This document shows, piece by piece, positions 7,545-14,392 of a stretch of DNA of 23,362 nt; the stretch's first letter is position 1; the number at the start of each line of letters is the position of its first letter. The stretch is taken from contig DFKI01000087.1 in the NCBI GenBank assembly GCA_002373325.1, forward strand, positions 1 through 23,362. The letters run 5' to 3'. The position numbers and the translations under genes were made by a program. The DNA comes from Treponema sp. UBA3649. GTDB taxonomy: Bacteria > Spirochaetota > Spirochaetia > Treponematales > Treponemataceae. Below the pieces are notes generated by a model. The model was not told the DNA's origin. It worked only from the letters and a program-made list of their open reading frames with translations, and searched no databases.

Positions 7545-8534
7545 TCAAATCTGTGCATAATATGGAGTGTGTGCCTCGTACCCGGAAAGCCATGTTCGTA
7601 CCGGGGCTGTCCAATCTGTGTCTTCCGCTCCCGAAAGCATGAATCTTTCGAACGTGAACCGTATGTGCTCCCGAATCTGCTCCACGTCGCTTCTCTCAAT
7701 GTCATCCACGTGCTCGAAAAGGGACGCTATGAATTCATCCGCCATTTCCGCTGTGAAAAGTTCGGGTACAATTTTCGTGAGCATGTAGAGTGCCGCCGGT
7801 ATGCAGTTTACGCTGTGCTGCTTCACATATAGGACCGTCTCCCCGATTCCCGACGCGCAGTCAAAAAGCTCCTTGTTCCATTGCCTCTTCTCTTCCTCCG
7901 TGAAATTTTCCCTCTCAAAAATCATCCGGTAAAAGCTGTAGGTCAGACAGACAATCGCGATGTGGAGACTTGGGACGCACATATAATGGGGGTCAGCTGC
8001 ATAAAGCGCACGCATTTTTTTTGAGTCGGTTTTGGGCCTGTATGTCGTGGTCATGGAGATTCTGTACATGCTCATGGCCTCATGATATGCCAGGGTGATA
8101 TATCTTAGCCATTCAGCGCAAAGGGGGGCTCCCTGTATGGTTCCGAATCTGTGCATTATCATTGCCATGGGACGAATCCAGATGTTGATGAAATCCATGT
8201 ATCTTCCCACGTAATCCGGGCGGAAAGGGACTTTTTCATCGAGCGCATGGTCCACGTGCTTGATTGGCGTTCGGGTGAGTTTCAATTTTCTGAAATACTG
8301 TGGGAAAAAGAAATCCCAGAGCACGGCGTGAAAAAATGGAGGAAGCGCAAAGATGCTCGGAAAGCGGAACGGGATGGTGGCATAGCAGTAGAGTATGTTG
8401 AAATCCGTGAGTTTTTTTCCCCTGACTTTCTCAATCCTTTTTTCCGACGGAGATTTTACTTTTCCGTATCTGTACGGGTACCGCATCTTTTCGGTCGGAT
8501 TTTTGGGGTCGTATAGCTGATAATATTTCTTCAT
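7545..8534 (-). CDS. PAP2-like protein, function unknown
   Basis: 329 residues from the ATG at 8534. It has no signal peptide; a hydrophobic region (ILYCYATIPFRFPSIFALPPFFHAV) may be membrane-associated. CVPSLHIAIVCLTYSFYR around the middle resembles the PSxH motif of the PAP2/inositol-phosphorylceramide-synthase-like families. KQHSVNCIPAALY later resembles the HxxxD motif, but with Cys in place of Asp, so catalytic competence is uncertain. A lipid phosphatase or transferase role is only a hint. The start is chosen because a good promoter ends nine bases before this ATG; two upstream in-frame starts (8552 and TTG 8564) would overlap the promoter. No Shine-Dalgarno sequence is present. Confidence 0.5.
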   Translation of the reverse strand: MKKYYQLYDPKNPTEKMRYPYRYGKVKSPSEKRIEKVRGKKLTDFNILYCYATIPFRFPSIFALPPFFHAVLWDFFFPQYFRKLKLTRTPIKHVDHALDEKVPFRPDYVGRYMDFINIWIRPMAMIMHRFGTIQGAPLCAEWLRYITLAYHEAMSMYRISMTTTYRPKTDSKKMRALYAADPHYMCVPSLHIAIVCLTYSFYRMIFERENFTEEEKRQWNKELFDCASGIGETVLYVKQHSVNCIPAALYMLTKIVPELFTAEMADEFIASLFEHVDDIERSDVEQIREHIRFTFERFMLSGAEDTDWTAPVRTWLSGYEAHTPYYAQI

Positions 8535-8542
8535 GTCGATTG

Positions 8543-8571
8543 ATTCTATCATTTGCGGAAACAATATTCAA
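8543..8571 (-). promoter_or_regulatory. Predicted promoter of the PAP2-like gene, leaderless geometry
   Basis: On the minus strand: TTGAAT (8571-8566), a 17-base spacer, TAGAAT (8548-8543). The ATG begins nine bases after the -10 box, so transcription would start at or next to the first codon. Confidence 0.5.
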
Positions 8572-8632
8572 TGCGGGGGCCAGAAAAATATCTTTTTTTC
8601 CATAAATTCCCCACGATTTTCCAAAAATATGT

Positions 8633-8638
8633 TATACT
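8633..8638 (+). promoter_or_regulatory. -10 box of the Rpn-type gene, leaderless geometry
   Basis: TATACT at 8633-8638, six bases before the ATG at 8645. The -35 region is not recognisable. There is no Shine-Dalgarno sequence. Confidence 0.4.
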
Positions 8639-8644
8639 TTAATC

Positions 8645-9631
8645 ATGTCTATAGAAGATTTTGCAAGCGAAGAAGAATATGTCGCTCAGATGCAGACTGG
8701 GGCTCTACTGAATCCAAGGGTGGACTCCACGTTCAAGGCTCTTTTCACTCAGCCGACTCAGGAATCCCACGACGCGCTCCATTCGTTCCTTGAGGCTGCG
8801 ACCGAGCGGAAAATCAGGACTTTCTCACTCACGGCAAGCGATGCTCCTTCTGGATTCGGCGGGCAGAGAAACGTGAGCTATGACATAATGTGCGAGTTCG
8901 AGAACGGACTTGCGGCTGACATAGAGATGCAGGCGTTCAACCAGGAGTACGACTACGGAAAGCGGGCTGAGTATCAGGTGGCACGTCTTGAGACGACATA
9001 CCTAAAAAAGGGGGATGACTGGGAGAAGGCCCCCATAGTCTATCAGGTGACTGTTCTGGACTTCAACTACGGGAAGGACAAGAACAATGAGGCGGAAAAG
9101 AATCCGGTGAGCCGCTATGCAATGAGGACGAAGGACGGAAGGGAGCTTTCGAATTCGCTCAACATAATTTTCATCGAGCTTCCCAAGGCACGTGGACTGG
9201 AGAAAAGCCTTGAGACCAACACACCGCTTGAGAACTGGGCGATATTCCTCAAAGATGCGGACAATCCCCGGAAGAGGGATTTAATCGACAGGCTAACGGA
9301 CAAGGAGGCAGGGCTTATGCAGGCAAGGAAATCGCTTTCGTCAATCAGTGCGAACCGGGATTTGTGGATTGCTCAGTATCGTCAGGAAGTTGCGGACAGG
9401 GACAGACGCTCTGGATTAAGTGCCGCTCTGAGGAAGGGAATTGAGCAGGGACTTGCAAAGGGTAAGGAAGAAGGCAGGTTGGAAGGTAGATTGGAAGGCA
9501 GGTTGGAAGGCAGGTTGGAAGGAAAATACGAGACTGCAAAGCAGATGCTTTCCGACCGGATTCAGGCGGAGCAGATTGCAAGATGGACTGGACTTTCGCT
9601 TTCCGAAATAGAGAAGCTTTCAAAGGAATGA
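8645..9631 (+). CDS. Rpn-family PD-(D/E)XK nuclease-like protein
   Basis: 328 residues of the Rpn/PDDEXK_2 family ('recombination-promoting nuclease/putative transposase'), whose members are scattered, multicopy and linked to DNA cleavage in E. coli. The N-terminal third has LLNPRVDSTFKALF (21-34), Asp80 in YDIMCEF and the diagnostic AADIEMQ (Glu94, Gln96), the putative metal-binding core. The C-terminal part is helical with a short low-complexity EGRLEGRLEG stretch encoded by 12-bp tandem repeats, then a basic/acidic helix (QIARWTGLSLSEIEKL) typical of the family. No inverted terminal repeats or target duplications are visible, so it is not called an insertion sequence. The start is uncertain: there is no ribosome site, but the -10 box is seven bases upstream. 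Confidence 0.8.
   Translation: MSIEDFASEEEYVAQMQTGALLNPRVDSTFKALFTQPTQESHDALHSFLEAATERKIRTFSLTASDAPSGFGGQRNVSYDIMCEFENGLAADIEMQAFNQEYDYGKRAEYQVARLETTYLKKGDDWEKAPIVYQVTVLDFNYGKDKNNEAEKNPVSRYAMRTKDGRELSNSLNIIFIELPKARGLEKSLETNTPLENWAIFLKDADNPRKRDLIDRLTDKEAGLMQARKSLSSISANRDLWIAQYRQEVADRDRRSGLSAALRKGIEQGLAKGKEEGRLEGRLEGRLEGRLEGKYETAKQMLSDRIQAEQIARWTGLSLSEIEKLSKE
9475..9524 (+). repeat. 12-bp tandem repeat inside the Rpn-type gene
   Basis: About four copies of a GGCAGGTTGGAA-like 12-mer encoding repeated EGRL. The unit is a multiple of three, so copy-number change would keep the frame. Confidence 0.75.
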
Positions 9632-9633
9632 AC

Positions 9634-9662
9634 TTGCCATAATCTGAATGATACACTATAAT
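9634..9662 (+). promoter_or_regulatory. Predicted sigma-70 promoter of the lipoprotein-protease operon
   Basis: TTGCCA (9634-9639), a 17-base spacer, TATAAT (9657-9662). It begins three bases after the Rpn stop codon and gives a leader of about 80 bases. Confidence 0.65.
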
Positions 9663-9748
9663 GGAAGAAAATGATTTGGGATCCATTTCGGTCTCGTGCG
9701 GTCTGTTACGGAATCCCGGGAGATTTGTTTAACTCAGGAGGTTTTCTG

Positions 9749-10153
9749 ATGAAAAGAATTTTAGGACTTGTTTTTGCGCTTGCGGGGCTTTTTTGCTTAA
9801 ACTCCTGTAAGAATTACATTGACAAGCTTAGCATTGCGGGTAATGTGTATAAAATGACGGAGGCTTTTCCTTTTTCCCCTGATGAAGAAGATGCTGATGT
9901 GGTGGACCTTGTTGGAAATGGATGCTTCATTAGGTTCAACAAGGACGGTTCCACATACAGACAGACTTATGGCAGCGGCAATTCCGAGGCATCTTCTGGT
10001 ACTTATGAAGTGAATACCGCGGGAATGACAGTGGTTCTTAATGATTCCAGAGGAGGTTCAAGAACCTATGCTTTTTCTGAGAGAGGGGCAGAGCTTAATG
10101 GTGTTGAGAACTGGAATGGCAATGACTTTTACGTTAAATACCGACTTCAATAA
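9749..10153 (+). CDS. Small lipoprotein, function unknown
   Basis: 134 residues with a lipoprotein signal: KR, a hydrophobic core and lipobox LNSC (Cys20). The ATG at 9749 has AGGAGG eight bases upstream; the longer in-frame reading from 9671 starts at the promoter and is rejected. The mature part (NVYKMTEAFPF..., FIRFNKDGSTYRQTYGS..., GTYEVNTAGMTVVLND) reads as a short beta-rich domain, of a lipocalin-like or meander type. I do not recognise a family. It is the first gene of a run with the metalloprotease (17 bases between) and aminopeptidase. Confidence 0.75.
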   Translation: MKRILGLVFALAGLFCLNSCKNYIDKLSIAGNVYKMTEAFPFSPDEEDADVVDLVGNGCFIRFNKDGSTYRQTYGSGNSEASSGTYEVNTAGMTVVLNDSRGGSRTYAFSERGAELNGVENWNGNDFYVKYRLQ

Positions 10154-10170
10154 TGGAGGAGCAACAAATT

Positions 10171-12318
10171 ATGAAGAAGAATAGATTCCTTAAACTGATT
10201 TCAGTTTTGCTGATTTCCGCCGCATCGCTTGTATTCACGTCTTGCCTGGATATAATCGTCGCTCTCCTGGCACCTTATGGTACTCTCGAAAGTCTCTCTG
10301 CGATTGGGCTGAGCGAGGCTGCATATCTTACATGGGCGAACGGAGCCATATCAAGATACACTCTCACACTTGATGTGTCCCCTAACGTAGCCGGATTCCC
10401 GAGGGAGCTCACCGAAAACGAAAGAAACAACAAGTTTCTTGTGATTAAAGGACTTGAGAACGAAACCAAATACACATTTACGCTTACTCTTAGAGACGGG
10501 GAAGATGTGATATCGACAAAAACAGCCGAAGCCACTCCAAGTACGACAAATGTACGCACGTTAGATTACAACAACGGCGTGAATTCCATTGCGAAGCTTG
10601 ACGATGATGAGGTGGTCGTCACTCTCAGCGGTGTGAACGGAAAGGTCATCTCCTATGCAAATGTGAACATGAACAAAACCAAGACCGTTTCCGCGTCGTC
10701 TGTCAGGCGCTATGTCGGTACTACGGAAAATTCCATCTCGGCAAACGTGGTTCCAAGAAACGGATATGACGTGGAGGAAAATTTGCCCGAGCCTGTTATC
10801 AAGCATTTTGTTCCTCCAGCATCCTCAGACGTAAAGGTGGTCGGGGCAAAATCACGCTCAGGAGACGAGTACAACGACACTTTCGACATAACGGATCCGA
10901 AGATTGGCCAGACACGAAGCATATACGTTGACCAGGATTCGAACCTTTCCACTCTGGATTTGGAAGAGATGACCCTCTATGCCATCGGATATGAGCCGAG
11001 AGGAGGACAGAACGACATAGCATGTCTTGTATGGGCAAGAAAGTCCGATGTGACTTCCTCTTCCAGTTCCGGGACTAAAATCAGCATTGAAGTCATAAAG
11101 GACATTGCCTCAAAATTCGTCACGCACTATCAGTTCGAGGAGAAAATCTTCGGTGAGACGTGCGACAGGCTTTTTTCCGACTCAAAAAACTCCAGCTCAA
11201 TCTCTATGACGAGTGGTCCCACCAAGGATTATGTGAACATCGTGCTCTGGGACATCGGAAAGGACGGAACCTCAGGCAAATGCGGCGTGGTAGGATATTT
11301 CTGGGCTAAGGATTACTATGAGAGTGACGTTATCAGCTACAGCAACGAGGGAAAGTATTTTTACATAGACATTCCGTTCTGCAATTACAAGAAAATCGGA
11401 ACCGACGTGACCTACGACGGAAACGACAACACTGTGAGCGACACGGTAATCTCCACTCTTTTCCATGAGTACCAGCACATGATTGACTTCAACACGAAAA
11501 ACGTTAAAAATAATCTCTCAAGCGTGGAAGTGTGGTACAATGAGATGCTCTCCATGCTCTGCGAGGATCTTTTGGGCGACGCTTTGGGACTTGAGGAGGG
11601 AGAGAAAGTCTATGACGGACGCATCCCGAATTTCAACGGCTACTATTATTACTCGGGAATCGCACAGTATCTTGAGAGCAACTCATGGGTTTCCTATGCC
11701 ACGGCCTATACTTTCGGTGCATTCCTCATGCGGAACTACGGGGGAACAAAGCTCGTAAGGGAAATGAGCCGCAACGCATATTCAGGAATCGAAAGCATCG
11801 TTAAGGCTGTGAACAGTGTAAACGGCACTACAAAAAAATGGGAAGACCTTGTGGAAGAGTACATAAAGGCATGTGCGTTCCGGGCTTCTTATGCAAAAGA
11901 ATATGATTTGCCAACCCTCAACAAAACCAGGACTGGAACTGATTGGGTCGAGGATTTCAGTGTCGGAAACGCCAGGGTTGATTGTGCCACAAACAAAGCT
12001 GCTACATCCTATACCAACGGCAATGTGACAGGAGGAACTCTTTCAACGAGCGTCAGGGGAATCAACCTGTGGGACCGCGACCTGGGCAACACCGTCTCAA
12101 GCGAAACCTACTACGGACCAATCAACGTGCGGCAGGATGCTGACATTGACCTTCAGCCCACCGGATTCATAATCCACCCCATCGGAAAAGCCACGAGCGA
12201 TGACGTGACTCTTTTCTTCACATCCCCGACTACAACGGATGAGAAACTCTGGATTTTCATTCAGGACGACTATTCTCCGACCACGGCGGATTCCACTGCG
12301 GCAGAAGTAATCAACTAG
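10171..12318 (+). CDS. M30-like (hyicolysin-type) zinc metalloprotease lipoprotein
   Basis: 715 residues. The signal peptide ends in lipobox FTSC (Cys25), so the protein is probably anchored in the inner or outer membrane and faces the periplasm or surface. Residues ~35-120 look like a fibronectin-III type domain (YLTWANGAISRYTLTLDV, GLENETKYTFTLTLRDG). The catalytic domain contains HEYQHMIDF (His432, Glu433, His436) and, 22 residues later, Glu458 in VWYNEMLSM, fitting the HExxH + Glu zinc site of the M30 family. The C-terminal ~150 residues are beta-rich, possibly substrate-binding. The ATG at 10171 follows GGAGGAG by nine bases. It shares a transcript with the upstream lipoprotein and the downstream aminopeptidase, suggesting extracellular proteolysis followed by peptide use. 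Confidence 0.75.
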   Translation: MKKNRFLKLISVLLISAASLVFTSCLDIIVALLAPYGTLESLSAIGLSEAAYLTWANGAISRYTLTLDVSPNVAGFPRELTENERNNKFLVIKGLENETKYTFTLTLRDGEDVISTKTAEATPSTTNVRTLDYNNGVNSIAKLDDDEVVVTLSGVNGKVISYANVNMNKTKTVSASSVRRYVGTTENSISANVVPRNGYDVEENLPEPVIKHFVPPASSDVKVVGAKSRSGDEYNDTFDITDPKIGQTRSIYVDQDSNLSTLDLEEMTLYAIGYEPRGGQNDIACLVWARKSDVTSSSSSGTKISIEVIKDIASKFVTHYQFEEKIFGETCDRLFSDSKNSSSISMTSGPTKDYVNIVLWDIGKDGTSGKCGVVGYFWAKDYYESDVISYSNEGKYFYIDIPFCNYKKIGTDVTYDGNDNTVSDTVISTLFHEYQHMIDFNTKNVKNNLSSVEVWYNEMLSMLCEDLLGDALGLEEGEKVYDGRIPNFNGYYYYSGIAQYLESNSWVSYATAYTFGAFLMRNYGGTKLVREMSRNAYSGIESIVKAVNSVNGTTKKWEDLVEEYIKACAFRASYAKEYDLPTLNKTRTGTDWVEDFSVGNARVDCATNKAATSYTNGNVTGGTLSTSVRGINLWDRDLGNTVSSETYYGPINVRQDADIDLQPTGFIIHPIGKATSDDVTLFFTSPTTTDEKLWIFIQDDYSPTTADSTAAEVIN

Positions 12319-12327
12319 GAGCCTTGT

Positions 12328-13515
12328 ATGGGACTGATTTCTGAGCTTAACACGCGCATCTCCGAAAAAATCTCCGGGCGGGACAAAACACCTGCCCAGA
12401 CTGTAGTAGAGGATGTATGCAAGATTAAAAAAGGGGAGACCGTCCTGATTGTGGCGAACCCCGAGACCAACCTCATTTCCCAGCAGATTTACGAGGCATC
12501 CCTTAAAGCCGGTGCGAAACCTGTCCTCATGTTCCAGAACAAAAAATCCATCATGGATCATGCGGAAAAGGCTGTCGTCGCTGCCATAAAATCTGCGCCC
12601 GACGTGATTTTTTCCATTTCTGCAAACAAGCTTGGAAAAGATGCCGAGGGAGCCTCAAATCCGTATACCGACGATGACGGCCATACCTACGACAATGCGT
12701 TTGACTATCTTCTGAGCGGAAAAAAATGCGTCCGTGCAGTGTGGACTCCTGGACTCACTCCGGATATGTTCGAAAGGACAGTAAAAATCGACTATGACGA
12801 GCTTAAAGCACGTTGTTCCGCAATCTGCAGAAAATATGAGGGGGCTGTCTCCGTCCATGTGACTTCCCCTGCCGGAACCGATGTCACCGTACCTGTAAAT
12901 GGCAGGACTCCTCTTGTGGACGACGGTGATTATTCCAAGCCTGGAAGCGGCGGAAACATCCCTACCGGTGAGGTCTTTATTTCTCCTGTGGTCGGAAATG
13001 CCGTGGAGGGCATATCTGGAACCGAGGGCACAATTGTCTTTGACGGCAGCATGACTTTTTCTGACGGGGATGCCATGCTTGAGACTCCGATTAAAGTCCG
13101 TGTCGAGGGCGGATTTGTCGGTGAAATCTCAGGCGGCGAGGAGTCGAAAAGGCTTCTCAAGGATATCATATCTGCGGAAAAAGAATCACTTCTCATGGAG
13201 CTGGGTGGAAAACTGCCTAAGGGAAGCGGTGAAATCTACAGGCGGAACGCAAGAAACATCGGGGAGCTTGGAATCGGACTGAATCCCGCGGCAAACATTA
13301 CGGGTAATATGCTGGAGGACGAGAAGGCTTTCAGGACATGCCACTTCGCCATAGGTCAGAACTACGACGGAGACGCACCCGCACTCATCCATTTTGACGG
13401 AATCGTAAGGAATCCCACGCTGGTCATAAACTATGCCGACGGAAGCTCCTTCACTCTGATTGAAAACGGTGATTTGCAACTTTCGCCCGAGGATTTGAAA
13501 ATCCGGAGAAACTGA
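12328..13515 (+). CDS. M29-like aminopeptidase
   Basis: 395 residues with no signal peptide, so cytoplasmic. The sequence follows the aminopeptidase T/AmpS (M29, COG2309) pattern. The N-terminal half has IKKGETVLIVANPET. The C-terminal half has NIPTGEVFISP (Glu215), ELGIGLNPAANITG (Glu313), CHFAIGQN (His339) and HFDGI (His355, Asp357), which are candidate ligands for the two-metal site. The family removes N-terminal residues from peptides. The ATG has AGGAG seven bases upstream and is nine bases after the metalloprotease stop. The tight spacing supports one operon linking protein degradation outside the cell to peptide trimming inside. Confidence 0.82.
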   Translation: MGLISELNTRISEKISGRDKTPAQTVVEDVCKIKKGETVLIVANPETNLISQQIYEASLKAGAKPVLMFQNKKSIMDHAEKAVVAAIKSAPDVIFSISANKLGKDAEGASNPYTDDDGHTYDNAFDYLLSGKKCVRAVWTPGLTPDMFERTVKIDYDELKARCSAICRKYEGAVSVHVTSPAGTDVTVPVNGRTPLVDDGDYSKPGSGGNIPTGEVFISPVVGNAVEGISGTEGTIVFDGSMTFSDGDAMLETPIKVRVEGGFVGEISGGEESKRLLKDIISAEKESLLMELGGKLPKGSGEIYRRNARNIGELGIGLNPAANITGNMLEDEKAFRTCHFAIGQNYDGDAPALIHFDGIVRNPTLVINYADGSSFTLIENGDLQLSPEDLKIRRN

Positions 13516-13570
13516 TTTTGGTCTGATTCGTGCCCATAAAACATAATTATATAGAAGAAAAATGCTCGTT

Positions 13571-13629
13571 TTGAAATCAATGGAGCCGGCAATGCTTATA
13601 ACAAGTTTTTTTCGCAACACTGATTTCAA
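13571..13629 (+). other. 9-bp perfect inverted repeat upstream of a small exported protein
   Basis: TTGAAATCA (13571-13579) and TGATTTCAA (13621-13629) are exact reverse complements, separated by 41 bases containing an A/T-rich stretch. The right arm ends about 19 bases before the start codon at 13649. It could be an operator pair or a leader stem; its function is unknown. Confidence 0.4.
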
Positions 13630-13648
13630 GACGGGGTGAGGAGTTTGA

Positions 13649-14128
13649 ATGAAAATTACAAAAAAAATAGTCCTTTGGACTGCAATCGGCATGGCTTTTT
13701 CCATGACATCACTTCCACTGGCGGCGGCGGGCAGCAAGGAAAACGAGGAGACAGAAGTGTCCGTACCTGAAAACTCTCCTTCACTTCTTCGCGTTGTGGG
13801 AGAAAAACCACCCGTAGGATTCGGTGAGGGAGGAGGACTTGGTGCGGCGGAGCTTCCCGATGAAGTTTCAATAGATCCTGCCATAGTCGGAAAACCTGCT
13901 CCCATTGTTTCTGCCGAGATGACTCAGTTGAGCGGTACTCTCAAAGTTAAGGGCGGTAAAGGAAAACGTAAATTTACCTTAAATTGTGATGACGGTAAAA
14001 AATACGATCTTCAGATGAACGGTGAGGGTGCCGAGGATTTTGCGGTTCTTAAGGGAAAGAAGCTTAATGTCCGCGGAGTTTTTTACAGCAAGACTTTTCT
14101 TGTCTTCGACTACGGGCTGAATCAGTAG
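13649..14128 (+). CDS. Small exported protein, function unknown
   Basis: 159 residues. A cleavable signal peptide (KITKKIVLWTAIGMAFSMTS...AAA) is followed by an acidic, glycine/proline-rich linker, then a C-terminal ~70-residue basic domain (LSGTLKVKGGKGKRKFTLNC, KGKKLNVRGVFYSKTFLVFDYG). That domain has the alternating pattern of a small OB-like or SH3-like beta barrel. I do not recognise a family. The ATG follows GAGGAG by about seven bases. It lies 133 bases after the aminopeptidase, so it is probably a separate transcript, though no strong promoter box is obvious. Confidence 0.65.
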   Translation: MKITKKIVLWTAIGMAFSMTSLPLAAAGSKENEETEVSVPENSPSLLRVVGEKPPVGFGEGGGLGAAELPDEVSIDPAIVGKPAPIVSAEMTQLSGTLKVKGGKGKRKFTLNCDDGKKYDLQMNGEGAEDFAVLKGKKLNVRGVFYSKTFLVFDYGLNQ

Positions 14129-14235
14129 GACAGTGCCCTTTTTTGGAATCAGCTTTTAGTCACTGCACGTTTTGGAGAAATCTGTGATTTTAGACGGGGA
14201 AATTAAGAAATTTTTGGAATAATTTCTCTTATATC

Positions 14236-14264
14236 TTGCAGTAAAATGAAATGTGTAGTATTCT
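14236..14264 (+). promoter_or_regulatory. Predicted promoter of the lipoprotein/LysM-repeat operon
   Basis: TTGCAG (14236-14241), a 17-base spacer, TATTCT (14259-14264). The predicted transcription start near 14271 leaves a leader of about 120 bases. Confidence 0.5.
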
Positions 14265-14274
14265 AGTTAGATAA

Positions 14275-14312
14275 GGGTGTCTTGCTCCGTTTTAACGCGC
14301 CGCAGGACATCC
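14275..14312 (+). promoter_or_regulatory. Structured 5' leader stem-loop
   Basis: GGGTGTCTTGC (14275-14285) pairs over 11 positions with GCAGGACATCC (14302-14312), including two G-U pairs. The 16-base loop itself contains CGT/ACG. It starts about four bases from the predicted mRNA end. There is no U tract after it, so it is not a terminator. Confidence 0.5.
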
Positions 14313-14392
14313 GTTAAGAAAGTACGTTTATGGGGACCTTTGGAAACATGTTTTTTGGAGGTAGCTCTGACAAAGAGAGATTTGGAGGAAAA

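Noticed and set aside
8645..9631. Insertion sequence around the Rpn-type gene
   Set aside because: The family is often labelled a putative transposase, but I see no terminal inverted repeats or target duplication around it.
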